A stretch of DNA of 64,000 nt from UBA5976 sp037137575 (GTDB taxonomy: Bacteria; Actinomycetota; Actinomycetes; S36-B12; UBA5976). Under the pieces are notes generated by a model, which was given only the letters and a program-made list of their open reading frames with translations, did no database searches and was not told where the DNA came from. The position numbers and the translations under genes were made by a program. The stretch lies in NCBI GenBank assembly GCA_037137575.1, contig JBAXKB010000003.1:6506-70505 (forward strand), written 5' to 3'. Positions 7,498 to 15,777 of this stretch are shown here, piece by piece. Numbering within the stretch: the first letter of the stretch is position 1; the number at the start of each line of letters is the position of its first letter.

Positions 7498-8793
7498 GTG
7501 AGTCAGCGTCGCACATTCGTGTTAGACACAAGCGTCTTGTTATCCGACCCAACTGCCTTGTTTCGATTTGATGAACACGAAGTGGTATTACCGATTGTGG
7601 TCATCACTGAACTTGAGGCTAAACGCACACACCCCGAGCTTGGGTATTTTGCCCGTTCTGCACTTCGCGCACTCGATGATTTGCGCATCAAATACGGACG
7701 ACTCGATGCCCCAATTCCACTTGGCGAAACAGGTGGCGAATTACATGTGGAACTCAACCACACCGACCCCGAGATTTTGCCCGCAGGTTTTCGCCTAGGC
7801 GATAACGACACCCGTATTTTGGCAGTTGCAAAGAACCTAGCCAATGAGGGTAAGACAGTTGTGCTAGTCAGTAAAGACCTGCCTTTGCGGGTTAAAGCAT
7901 CAGCAGTTGGCTTAGAAGCGCAGGAGTATCGCGCTGAAATTGTGCCATCAAGTGGCTGGACTGGCATGACTGAACTCACGGTTACCGCAGACGAAATTGA
8001 CGATCTTTATGAAGAGGAAGTCATAAGCCTTGAGGCGATTCGCGATCTGCCCTGCCACACAGGGGTAGTACTAGCAAGTGAACGCGGAAGTGCACTAGGG
8101 CGAGTTACTCCTGATAAACAGTTGCGGCTAGTGCGCGGAGACCGAGACGCATTCGGAATTCATGGGCGTAGCGCCGAGCAGCGCATCGCTCTTGAGCTCC
8201 TGTTAGACCCAGAAGTAGGAATTGTTTCGCTTGGTGGACGCGCTGGAACTGGAAAGAGTGCACTTGCATTATGTGCAGGGCTAGAAGCAGTACTCGAGCG
8301 CAGACAGCACCGCAAAGTCGTCGTATTTCGCCCGCTGTATGCAGTTGGCGGTCAGGAACTTGGTTACTTGCCCGGCGGTGAAAATGAGAAGATGTCACCT
8401 TGGGCACAAGCAGTTTTCGACACGCTCTCTGCTGTGGCATCAGCTGATGTAATCGATGAAATTGTTGATCGGGGAATGTTGGAAGTCTTGCCACTGACAC
8501 ATATTCGTGGTCGCTCCTTACACGACACTTACGTGATTGTTGACGAAGCGCAATCACTTGAACGCAATGTTTTACTGACCGTTTTATCGCGCATTGGAAA
8601 AGGAAGTCGAGTTGTGCTTACCCACGACATCGCACAGCGTGACAATTTACGAGTTGGTCGTCACGACGGAGTGGTCGCGGTAGTCGAAAAACTTAAAGGT
8701 CATTCACTCTTTGCTCACGTGACTCTGACGCGCTCTGAGCGTTCGCCAATTGCAGCTTTAGTTACTGATCTGTTGGAAGAATTGCCGATTTAA
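7498..8793 (+). CDS. phoH2: PhoH2-type protein: PIN ribonuclease fused to PhoH ATPase
   Basis: Residues about 1-140 form a PIN domain, beginning RRTFVLDTSVLLSDP and carrying the acidic residues of an RNase active site (Asp8, Glu40 in ITELEAK, and GDNDTRIL). Residues about 220-430 are a PhoH P-loop ATPase with GGRAGTGKSALAL (Walker A), PGGENEKMSPWAQ and VIVDEAQSLE (Walker B). Mycobacterial PhoH2 is an RNA helicase/ribonuclease; here that role is inferred by homology. Length (431) is normal. No small antitoxin-like frame precedes it. Its stop abuts the stop of the convergent fumarase gene with no gap. The block uppS-phoH2-fum-DUF4245 repeats the mycobacterial order Rv1086-Rv1100. Confidence 0.92.
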   Translation: MSQRRTFVLDTSVLLSDPTALFRFDEHEVVLPIVVITELEAKRTHPELGYFARSALRALDDLRIKYGRLDAPIPLGETGGELHVELNHTDPEILPAGFRLGDNDTRILAVAKNLANEGKTVVLVSKDLPLRVKASAVGLEAQEYRAEIVPSSGWTGMTELTVTADEIDDLYEEEVISLEAIRDLPCHTGVVLASERGSALGRVTPDKQLRLVRGDRDAFGIHGRSAEQRIALELLLDPEVGIVSLGGRAGTGKSALALCAGLEAVLERRQHRKVVVFRPLYAVGGQELGYLPGGENEKMSPWAQAVFDTLSAVASADVIDEIVDRGMLEVLPLTHIRGRSLHDTYVIVDEAQSLERNVLLTVLSRIGKGSRVVLTHDIAQRDNLRVGRHDGVVAVVEKLKGHSLFAHVTLTRSERSPIAALVTDLLEELPI

Positions 8794-10443
8794 TTAAAGC
8801 GCTGGGTTAATCAAAGTGCGGGTCGTATTTGCGTAGAAGTCATTGCCTTTGTCGTCAATAATGACGAATGCTGGGAAATCAACAACGTCAATTTTCCATA
8901 CGGCTTCCATGCCCAAATCTTCGAAATCAAGAACTTCAACTTTCGTGATATTTTCTTTGGCTAAAACAGCTGCTGGTCCACCGATTGACCCTAAGTAAAA
9001 GCCGCCGTACTCAGCACACGCTTTAGCCACAGCATCGCTGCGGTTACCTTTAGCCAACATAACTAGCGAGCCACCAAGTGCTTGGAATTTTTCGACGTAA
9101 CTGTCCATCCGCCCAGCAGTGGTTGGGCCAAATGAACCAGATGCATATCCAGCTGGTGTTTTTGCTGGACCGGCGTAATAAACCGCGTGATCTTTGAAAT
9201 ACTGCGGAAGTTCTTCGCCGCGCTCTAATTTCTCAAGAATCCGAGCATGGGCAATGTCTCGAGCAACAATCAATGATCCAGTTAGGGCAAGTCTTGTCTT
9301 AACTGGGCAAGCAGAAAGTTGGGCTCTGATCTGATCCATCGGCTGGTTCAAATCAATGGCTACAACGTCGTCATCCAAATGGGCATCAGTGACTTCTGGC
9401 AGGAAGCGAGCTGGATCATGATCGAGTTTCTCAATGTATGCGCCGGTGGCATCAATTCGAACAAGCGCTTGTCGATCTGCTGAGCAGGAAACAGCAATCG
9501 CAATTGGGCAAGATGCGCCATGACGCGGCAGACGAATTACGCGAACGTCATGACAGAAGTATTTGCCACCGAACTGAGCTCCGATTCCAAAGTCTTGAGT
9601 TAGTTTGAGAATCTCATCTTCTAATTCGGTATCGCGAAAGCCAACGCCAAGCTCGCCACCGGATGTAGCCATGCCATCTAGATAGCGAGTGCTGGCAAGT
9701 TTTGCGACCTTGAGTGCGTACTCAGCGCTGGTACCGCCAACCACAATTGCTAGGTGATATGGGGGACAAGCAGACGTACCAATCTGTCGTAATTTGTCCG
9801 ACATAAATTCCATGAATTTTTTGGGATTTAGTACCGCTTTAGTTTCCTGAAAAAGAAAACTCTTGTTTGCACTGCCGCCACCTTTTGCGATGAAGAGCAT
9901 TTCGTATGCATTCTCGTGGCCAGGTTTTGTATCGGCATATATTTCAATCTGCGCGGGCAAGTTGGAGCCAGTGTTTTTTTCTTCCCACATTGTCACAGGC
10001 GACATTTGTGAATAACGCAGATTCAAAGATTCGTAAGCGTTGAAAATTCCGTGGCTCAGATGTTCTTCATCGCTACCCGTTGTTAAAACCTGGGTTCCGC
10101 GCTTTGCTGAAACAATTGCAGTTCCAGTGTCCTGACACATTGGCAAAACGCCGCCAGCTGAAATGTTTGCGTTCTTCAATAGGTCTAATGCCACAAAGCG
10201 ATCGTTACTTGAGGCATTTGGGTCGTCAATAATTGCTCGAAGTTGTTCCAAGTGGCTAGTGCGCAGATAGTGAGAAATATCATGGATTGCTGCATACGCC
10301 ACTTTTTGTAGCGTCTCTGGAGAAATCGTTAGAAAAGTTCGATCTCCTAGGGTTTCAGTCGTTATCCCATCAGCGGTGATCAGCCTAAATTCAGGAACAG
10401 GCGTGTCGGCGGACAACATATCTGCATATCGAAATTCGACCAT
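8794..10443 (-). CDS. fumA: Class I (iron-sulfur) fumarate hydratase
   Basis: This TCA-cycle enzyme interconverts fumarate and malate. It is the oxygen-sensitive class I type with a 4Fe-4S cluster. The three expected cysteines are Cys103 (PMCQDTG), Cys226 (GTSACPPYH) and Cys312 (ASCPIA). The N-terminal alpha and C-terminal beta domains are fused in one 549-residue chain, as in E. coli FumA/FumB. The C-terminal part includes PAKTPAGYASGSFGPTTAGRMDSY. Translation starts at ATG 10443, 6 nt after a TAGGCT -10 hexamer. Many actinobacteria carry the iron-independent class II enzyme instead, so class I at this locus is worth noting. Confidence 0.93.
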   Translation of the reverse strand: MVEFRYADMLSADTPVPEFRLITADGITTETLGDRTFLTISPETLQKVAYAAIHDISHYLRTSHLEQLRAIIDDPNASSNDRFVALDLLKNANISAGGVLPMCQDTGTAIVSAKRGTQVLTTGSDEEHLSHGIFNAYESLNLRYSQMSPVTMWEEKNTGSNLPAQIEIYADTKPGHENAYEMLFIAKGGGSANKSFLFQETKAVLNPKKFMEFMSDKLRQIGTSACPPYHLAIVVGGTSAEYALKVAKLASTRYLDGMATSGGELGVGFRDTELEDEILKLTQDFGIGAQFGGKYFCHDVRVIRLPRHGASCPIAIAVSCSADRQALVRIDATGAYIEKLDHDPARFLPEVTDAHLDDDVVAIDLNQPMDQIRAQLSACPVKTRLALTGSLIVARDIAHARILEKLERGEELPQYFKDHAVYYAGPAKTPAGYASGSFGPTTAGRMDSYVEKFQALGGSLVMLAKGNRSDAVAKACAEYGGFYLGSIGGPAAVLAKENITKVEVLDFEDLGMEAVWKIDVVDFPAFVIIDDKGNDFYANTTRTLINPAL

Positions 10444-10449
10444 GGCTCC

Positions 10450-10455
10450 AGCCTA
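10450..10455 (-). promoter_or_regulatory. Predicted -10 element for leaderless fumarase gene
   Basis: Minus-strand TAGGCT, then GGAGCC, then ATG 10443. The GGAG inside the spacer could act as a ribosome-binding site, but it is too close to the start. Confidence 0.55.
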
Positions 10456-10534
10456 CGCCTGATGCTTTGCAATAGTTATCTATCTCGATGCATCCGGCCA
10501 CGCAGACCCTGACTAAACAAGGCAAGATAAGTAC

Positions 10535-11092
10535 ATGGCTAAAAAACGCGGGCGCGAAACAGCGCGCGACATGATATTTAGCATGGGCGCGGTTTTACTT
10601 ACAGTTTTAATAATCATGGGCATCACATACCGCTCGCACGCCCAGAAAATGCCCACAGCTAACTTTGAGCAAGCGCGCTCTGTTGCCGTGGGACAAGGGT
10701 CCTGGCCAATTCTGGTGCCAGGTAACACCGACAGCGGAACGCCTTCTGGTTACCAATTGACGCAGGCTCGTTTTGAGGCAGAAAGTTATGGCAAGCAGGG
10801 GGATAGCCGTTGGTACTTGGGGTACAAAACTTCCGAAGGTAATTACGTTTCTTTGTGGCAAAGTGACGGCAACCAAAAGAAAATAATTGCTGCCGTATCA
10901 AATAACGGAACCTGTTCTGGCGAAATGAAAATCGCTGGTCAAATTTGGCAGATGTGTGCGCAGAAGAAGCCGCTTTCTCGAGTTTTGTATCGTTCATTTG
11001 GGCTAAACACTGCATTTGTATCGGGCACCGCAACCTTTGCGGAGTTAGCAAAATTTGTTGCGGGATTAGTTCCAGTCACTAAAGGTTCGTGA
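10535..11092 (+). CDS. DUF4245-like single-pass membrane protein
   Basis: It is a 185-residue protein with a basic N-terminus, one membrane helix (about residues 13-34) and an outside domain of about 145 residues holding two cysteines (NGTCSGEM and IWQMCAQ) that could form a disulfide. It matches in size, topology and location the actinobacterial DUF4245 proteins found between fumarase and the exonuclease VII genes (Rv1100c-like). Function is unknown. The start codon of xseB lies 23 nt past its stop; an alternative xseB GTG overlaps that stop by 4 nt, so coupled translation is likely. Confidence 0.7.
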   Translation: MAKKRGRETARDMIFSMGAVLLTVLIIMGITYRSHAQKMPTANFEQARSVAVGQGSWPILVPGNTDSGTPSGYQLTQARFEAESYGKQGDSRWYLGYKTSEGNYVSLWQSDGNQKKIIAAVSNNGTCSGEMKIAGQIWQMCAQKKPLSRVLYRSFGLNTAFVSGTATFAELAKFVAGLVPVTKGS

Positions 11093-11115
11093 CACCAACG
11101 CACTACGATGTGGGT

Positions 11116-11328
11116 ATGGCTGAAGATTTTTCAAACTTGTCCTACGAACAGGCAAAGGCGCAACTTGATGAGGTTGTAGCCCAAATCGAAAATAAAGATT
11201 TACCACTTGATGACATGGTCACGTTGTGGGAACAGGGTGAAAAATTAGCCGCCGTTTGCGAGAAACACCTAAGTAGTGCTCGCGAACGCCTAGCTGCGCT
11301 GCGTCCCCAAACTGATGCAAATCAGTAA
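11116..11328 (+). CDS. xseB: Exodeoxyribonuclease VII small subunit
   Basis: The short, acidic, coiled protein (70 residues) has the family signature SYEQAKAQLDEVVAQIE...LPLDDMVTLWEQGEKLAAVCEKHL. Several copies wrap one XseA to make exonuclease VII, which degrades single-stranded DNA to oligonucleotides. ATG 11116 (MAEDFSNLSYEQA) matches the usual N-terminus. A GTG at 11089, overlapping the DUF4245 stop (GTGA), would add nine residues. The large subunit gene lies immediately downstream but on the opposite strand, with the two genes converging. Confidence 0.92.
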   Translation: MAEDFSNLSYEQAKAQLDEVVAQIENKDLPLDDMVTLWEQGEKLAAVCEKHLSSARERLAALRPQTDANQ

Positions 11329-11349
11329 GAACGAATATGTGCAGAAATT

Positions 11350-12570
11350 TTAGTTACTGGGTTGTACGGTAATTTCACCATCCGCAAGGCGAATTTTTAG
11401 TAAGTCTCCAGATTTAACTTGGCTAACTGCCTTAACGACATTTTGATTTGCATCTCGCACAATCGCGTAACCACGCTCAAGTGTTCCTTGCGGGGATAGT
11501 GCTCGAAGAGTCGCTTGAATGCCACGAATTTCTGCACCACCAAGTTGAATGCGATTTGAGGCTTTGGAGTGTAATTGTTCCCGCAGTGCTGAGTTTGAAC
11601 TTAGTCGCTGATCAATTAGCACACTCGGATTAGCCAGTGCTGGTTTCGCCCGCAAGGTTGCTAACTCTTGTCCACGCCTTGCGATGGTTGTTGTTACCAA
11701 AGCAAATGATTGGCTGCGTAATGCATTGATGTAGGCCAGTTCTTCTAATACGTCGGGAACAATTTTGTTCGCTGCATCGGTCGGTGTTGAAGCACGATAG
11801 TCGGCAACATAATCCACCAGCGGTCTATCTTCTTCGTGCCCGATGGCAACCACTATTGGGGTTAGCGCATTTGAAATGATGCGGATCAAAGATTCATCAC
11901 TAAAGGGCAGAAGGTCTTCGAAACTGCCACCACCCCGAGCAATAACAATCACATCGATGTCGTTGATTGCATCTAGCTCGGTTATGGCGTCACTAACTTC
12001 TCGAACTGCGGTTGCCCCTTGTACTTTTACTTCACGAACCTCAAACTCAGCATCGGGCCAGCGACGACGAGCATTTTCAATTACGTCGTGTTTAGCATCG
12101 CTGTTCTTTCCGCAAACTAAACCAATGCGACGCGGTAAAAATGGAATAGGTTTCTTGCGTTCAGGTGCGAACAGACCTTCGGCCGCCAAAGTATCGCGTA
12201 GTGCAACAAGTCGAGCCATAAGCTCGCCCAATCCGACAACGCGAATTTGCAGAACTTTGAATTGCAAGGTGCCCTTGTTTTTCCACCAGTCAGCTTTAAC
12301 TTGGGCAATAACGCGCGAACCTTGTTCAATTGCCGGGGTAACTTGAAGTGTTGAGCGCTCCCACGTGAAAAGTTTGACTGTTGCATCGCTATCAACATCG
12401 CGCAGGTTCACGAAGGAGAGCCCACCCCGCATGTTGATTTCAGCTACTTGCCCCTCAACCCAGACGTCGCCCAGTCGGGCAATGTAATCACCCATCATTT
12501 GACTCAGTCCAGAAACCGGAACAGGGGCATCTGGGCCCTTGCCAGGCATAACAGGATCTACAACACTCAC
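11350..12570 (-). CDS. xseA: Exodeoxyribonuclease VII large subunit
   Basis: This is the catalytic subunit of exonuclease VII. The N-terminal OB fold (about 15-105, including GDVWVEGQVAEINMRGGLSFVNLRD) binds single-stranded DNA. The central catalytic domain contains RIGLVCGKNSDAKHDVIEN, VIVIARGGGSFEDLLPFSDE and IGHEEDRPLVDYVADYRASTPTDAA. The C-terminal helical region carries the LERGYAIVRD motif. The 406-residue length fits actinobacterial homologues. The start is GTG 12570 near a CAGAAT hexamer. It converges with xseB rather than sharing an operon with it. Confidence 0.94.
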   Translation of the reverse strand: MSVVDPVMPGKGPDAPVPVSGLSQMMGDYIARLGDVWVEGQVAEINMRGGLSFVNLRDVDSDATVKLFTWERSTLQVTPAIEQGSRVIAQVKADWWKNKGTLQFKVLQIRVVGLGELMARLVALRDTLAAEGLFAPERKKPIPFLPRRIGLVCGKNSDAKHDVIENARRRWPDAEFEVREVKVQGATAVREVSDAITELDAINDIDVIVIARGGGSFEDLLPFSDESLIRIISNALTPIVVAIGHEEDRPLVDYVADYRASTPTDAANKIVPDVLEELAYINALRSQSFALVTTTIARRGQELATLRAKPALANPSVLIDQRLSSNSALREQLHSKASNRIQLGGAEIRGIQATLRALSPQGTLERGYAIVRDANQNVVKAVSQVKSGDLLKIRLADGEITVQPSN

Positions 12571-12612
12571 ACGCTCTATTCTGCCGTGCGAGCATGACTT
12601 TCGTGGGTGGCT

Positions 12613-12618
12613 TACGAT
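12613..12618 (+). promoter_or_regulatory. Predicted -10 element for leaderless ispH
   Basis: TACGAT, then 6 nt, then GTG 12625. This spacing favours the GTG at 12625 over the upstream in-frame GTG at 12607, which lies before the hexamer. Confidence 0.6.
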
Positions 12619-12624
12619 AGAGGC

Positions 12625-13578
12625 GTGAGTGGAAAAGTTTTATTAGCAAAGCCTCGTGGGTATTGTGCTGGTGTTGATCGCGCAGTTGAAACTGTGAAAC
12701 ATGCCCTAGAGCTTTATGGCGCACCGATATACGTGCGTAAGCAGATTGTGCACAACAAGCATGTTGTAACCGCGCTTGAAGAACGTGGCGCAATTTTTGT
12801 CGATGAAACTGACGAAATTCCTGAAGGTGCCACAGTTGTATTCAGCGCACATGGGGTAGCACCGAGCGTTCATGAAGAGGCTCAGACTAGAAATCTGAAA
12901 ACTATCGACGCCACCTGCCCACTTGTCACTAAAGTGCACGCTGAAGCCCGTCGTTTTGCCAGTGACGATTACCAGATTCTTTTGATCGGCCACGAAAATC
13001 ACGAAGAAGTTGAAGGCACAATGGGTGAAGCAATTGGCAACATCACGTTGGTTGATGGCTTGGAACAAGTTGAAACAGTGCAAATAGATCCCAATCGCCC
13101 AGTTGCCTGGCTTTCACAAACCACACTTTCGGTAGATGAAACTTTGACTGCCGTTGCTCGATTGCGCGAACGCTTTCCCCAGTTAATTGATCCACCGAGT
13201 GACGACATTTGTTATGCAACCCAAAACCGTCAGTGGGCAGTTAAAGAAATCGCTGCGCGCTGCGAATTAATGCTCGTGGTTGGTTCGGCAAATTCATCGA
13301 ACACTGTGCGACTCGTTGATGTGGCTTTAGAAAGCGGAAGTCAGTTCGCCTACCGCATTGACTTTGCAAGTGAAATTGACGAGCACTGGCTTGACGGTAT
13401 CTCGACCGTTGGGGTAACCAGTGGGGCGTCAGTTCCAGAGTTACTCGTTGATGATGTGCTTGCCTGGTTAGCACAACGTGGTTTCGCAGACATCGAGGAG
13501 ATTACAACAGCTGATGAGCATTTGTTGTTTGCTTTGCCACCTGAACTTCGTCGCGATATGAAAGCTGCAAAAAACTAA
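12625..13578 (+). CDS. ispH: 4-hydroxy-3-methylbut-2-enyl diphosphate reductase
   Basis: It catalyses the last step of the MEP isoprenoid pathway, making isopentenyl and dimethylallyl diphosphate. The three cluster cysteines are visible: GYCAGVDRAV (Cys14), DATCPLVTKVH and DDICYATQNRQ. Other conserved parts are FSAHGVAPSVHEEA, LIGHENHEEVEGTMGE and VGVTSGASVPE. Length is 317 residues from GTG 12625, normal for the family. The stop overlaps the convergent DUF6542 gene by four bases. UppS, 5 kb upstream, uses its product. Confidence 0.95.
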   Translation: MSGKVLLAKPRGYCAGVDRAVETVKHALELYGAPIYVRKQIVHNKHVVTALEERGAIFVDETDEIPEGATVVFSAHGVAPSVHEEAQTRNLKTIDATCPLVTKVHAEARRFASDDYQILLIGHENHEEVEGTMGEAIGNITLVDGLEQVETVQIDPNRPVAWLSQTTLSVDETLTAVARLRERFPQLIDPPSDDICYATQNRQWAVKEIAARCELMLVVGSANSSNTVRLVDVALESGSQFAYRIDFASEIDEHWLDGISTVGVTSGASVPELLVDDVLAWLAQRGFADIEEITTADEHLLFALPPELRRDMKAAKN

Positions 13579-13982
13579 ACAGTACGACCGCGGAAATAGT
13601 GAATAACGACCGCTAACACTGTTGCTGCGAGTAGCCACAAAAAGTGTGAGCCTAGACCGTAAACCAACAGAAATACCTGCTGCACTTTCCAGGATCCGCC
13701 ATTATTTGTAGCGAACTGACCAACGCTTATAACTGCGATAAACCAAGCAATCGCAGGGGCCCAAAATGTTGAAACAAAATCGCTGGGACGAACTCTTAAT
13801 GAGACCGCAATTGTGGCACTTACCAAACCTAGATCAGCAAGAATTCCGATGCTGTGATTAAAAGCGATATTGCAAGCCATCGTAAAGGCAACAATGATTG
13901 TGCAAAGGCCAATTACCGCTGCGTATTTAAGACCTTCGCCTGATATCGGACGATCTGTTGCAGTTACTTGTTCGCTTGCCAT
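13575..13982 (-). CDS. Four-helix membrane protein (DUF6542-like)
   Basis: A 135-residue hydrophobic protein with four predicted membrane helices (about 21-39, 47-64, 75-93 and 106-127) and a polar N-terminus. It sits between ispH and ychF, where many actinobacteria have a small membrane protein now called DUF6542 (Rv1111c position in mycobacteria). Function is unknown; no catalytic motif is seen. The second ATG (13982) is preferred over that at 13988 because it lies 6 nt after a TAGCGT -10 hexamer. The stop overlaps ispH by four bases. Confidence 0.7.
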   Translation of the reverse strand: MASEQVTATDRPISGEGLKYAAVIGLCTIIVAFTMACNIAFNHSIGILADLGLVSATIAVSLRVRPSDFVSTFWAPAIAWFIAVISVGQFATNNGGSWKVQQVFLLVYGLGSHFLWLLAATVLAVVIHYFRGRTV

Positions 13983-13988
13983 ACTCAT

Positions 13989-13994
13989 ACGCTA
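13989..13994 (-). promoter_or_regulatory. Predicted -10 element for leaderless DUF6542 gene
   Basis: Minus-strand TAGCGT, then ATGAGT, then ATG 13982. It argues for the second of two in-frame ATGs. Confidence 0.5.
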
Positions 13995-14044
13995 GTGCCT
14001 AGCCGAGATAGATAGTGCAAGGCCAAGATAAGCCAGCAGACAGG

Positions 14045-14050
14045 TACGCT
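14045..14050 (+). promoter_or_regulatory. Predicted -10 element for leaderless ychF
   Basis: TACGCT, then 7 nt, then ATG 14058, giving the canonical YchF N-terminus. Confidence 0.6.
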
Positions 14051-14057
14051 TGTGGCT

Positions 14058-15131
14058 ATGGCATTAACAATTGGCATCGTCGGCTTACCAAACGTTGGAA
14101 AATCAACATTATTCAACGCCCTTACGCGTAATAATGTCTTGGCCGCCAACTATCCGTTTGCAACCATTGAGCCCAACACTGGGGTAGTGGCCGTGCCGGA
14201 TGTTCGATTGAAAGTTTTGGCCGAAATTTTTAGTTCTCAAGAGATTTTGCCAGCCACGGTTACGTTTGTTGATATTGCCGGAATCGTGCGCGGAGCGAGC
14301 GAAGGTGAAGGCTTAGGAAATAAGTTCCTGGCAAACATTCGGGAATCAGATGCAATTTGTCAGGTAATTCGCGCATTCTCTGATCCCGATGTTGTCCATG
14401 TCGATGGAAAAGTGTCACCTGTCGACGACATCGAGACTATTAACACTGAACTCATTCTGGCGGACATGCAAACTTTGGAAAAGGCAATTCCACGTCTTAC
14501 TAAAGAGGCGAAGCAGGACAAGAGTCGAGCCGCAGTTCTTGAAGCAGCCGAGCAGGCCACCCTGATCTTGAATTCGGGCCAGACTGTGTTCGCCTCGGGA
14601 ATGGATTCTGCGCCTATCCGTGAACTTTTCTTGTTAACTGCAAAACCATTCTTGTACGTATTTAACTTGGATGATGAAGAGATGCTAGATGATGAATTGA
14701 AGGCATCGCTTTCTGCGTTGATTGCTCCGGCTGAAGCAGTTTTCTTAAATGCAAAACTGGAAGCAGACTTAACTGAACTTGATGAAGCTGAGGCGCTTGA
14801 GTTACTCCAAACCGTTGGTCAAAATGAAAGTGGCATAGCTGTGCTATCTCGCGTGGGCTTTGACACCCTTGGCCTACAGACTTATTTAACAGCTGGCCCT
14901 AAGGAAGCACGAGCCTGGACAATTCGCCGTGGAGCAACTGCGCCAGAAGCCGCGGGCGTAATTCACACTGATTTTCAAAAGGGATTCATCAAGGCTGAAA
15001 TCGTTGGATTCGCTGATTTAGTTGAATCGGGATCAGTTGCTGAAGCCAAATCCAAGGGCAAAGTTCGCATGGAAGGCAAGGAATATGTGATGGCGGACGG
15101 AGATGTTGTCGAATTCCGATTTAATGTGTGA
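14058..15131 (+). CDS. ychF: Redox-regulated ATPase YchF (OLA1 family)
   Basis: It is an Obg-like P-loop protein that hydrolyses ATP rather than GTP and binds ribosomes. Motifs are GLPNVGKSTLFNAL (G1, residues 8-21), FVDIAGIVRGASEGEGLGNKF (G3) and YVFNLDDEE, where the GTP-type N-K-x-D motif is replaced as is normal for YchF. The C-terminal TGS domain includes IHTDFQKGFIKAE and ends GDVVEFRFNV. Length (357) matches the family. The start at 14058 is supported by the -10 spacing and by homology. A GNAT acetyltransferase frame overlaps its stop by four bases. Confidence 0.95.
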   Translation: MALTIGIVGLPNVGKSTLFNALTRNNVLAANYPFATIEPNTGVVAVPDVRLKVLAEIFSSQEILPATVTFVDIAGIVRGASEGEGLGNKFLANIRESDAICQVIRAFSDPDVVHVDGKVSPVDDIETINTELILADMQTLEKAIPRLTKEAKQDKSRAAVLEAAEQATLILNSGQTVFASGMDSAPIRELFLLTAKPFLYVFNLDDEEMLDDELKASLSALIAPAEAVFLNAKLEADLTELDEAEALELLQTVGQNESGIAVLSRVGFDTLGLQTYLTAGPKEARAWTIRRGATAPEAAGVIHTDFQKGFIKAEIVGFADLVESGSVAEAKSKGKVRMEGKEYVMADGDVVEFRFNV

Positions 15132-15700
15132 AATTTTTTGGTATACCTAAGTCTGTGACTACGATGATCAGACATGCTGACATGAGCGATGCGATTGCTA
15201 TGCAGCAACTTATCGCGCAAGCATTTCCGCTAGCTTGTCCACCGCAGACAGCAAAAGATGACATCGAGATTCATTTAGCCAATCAGTGTTCGTCAGAGAT
15301 TTTTAAAAGCTACATCGCAAATGATAAGACCGCAGTGATAGTGGCGTGCGACGGTTCCAATTTGTTAGGTTTCGCGATCTTGATTTTTGCGGAAACCACT
15401 AGTGCCAGAGTCGCACAAGCGCTCACCTCTGTTAGTGAAACAGTCGAGTTGAGTAAGTTCTACGTCAGCCCGTCCCAGCATGGCCAGGGCATTGCCCAAA
15501 AGTTGATGCATCGTTGTTTTGAATTGGTCAATGAACTCGGCTGGTCTGCGCTTTGGCTAAATGTGAATCAACAGAACGAACGAGCGAACCGTTTCTACGA
15601 AAAAATGGGATTTACCATCGTCGGCGAATGTGATTTTCTTTTGGGTAGCAGCATTCAAAAAGATTTTATTCGGGAGCGCTTTTTTACTGTTGCCACATAA
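15128..15700 (+). CDS. GNAT-family N-acetyltransferase
   Basis: The fold is that of Gcn5-related acetyltransferases: the beta4 strand VELSKFYVSP, then the acetyl-CoA pyrophosphate loop QHGQGIAQKLMHR (the Q/R-x-x-G-x-G/A pattern), then ALWLNVNQQNERANRFYEKMGF. Substrate is unknown; the pattern resembles ribosomal-protein or small-molecule acetyltransferases. The longest start is GTG 15128, overlapping the ychF stop (GTGA), which would couple the two genes. A GTG at 15155 also fits. About 190 residues, normal for a single GNAT domain. Confidence 0.85.
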   Translation: MKFFGIPKSVTTMIRHADMSDAIAMQQLIAQAFPLACPPQTAKDDIEIHLANQCSSEIFKSYIANDKTAVIVACDGSNLLGFAILIFAETTSARVAQALTSVSETVELSKFYVSPSQHGQGIAQKLMHRCFELVNELGWSALWLNVNQQNERANRFYEKMGFTIVGECDFLLGSSIQKDFIRERFFTVAT

Positions 15701-15764
15701 CCTCACGCTTTTTAGTGTTTATTGGGTATATTTGCTTCGGTTATTGGTATTGGCATAAATGAAA

Positions 15765-15770
15765 TAGAGT
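15765..15770 (+). promoter_or_regulatory. Predicted -10 element for leaderless typA
   Basis: TAGAGT, then 7 nt, then GTG 15778. Confidence 0.55.
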
Positions 15771-15777
15771 TGGGACA

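Noticed and set aside
11843..12346. 167-codon open frame antisense to xseA
   Set aside because: Covered by conserved catalytic sequence of xseA on the other strand; low-complexity Ser/Arg-rich translation typical of antisense frames.
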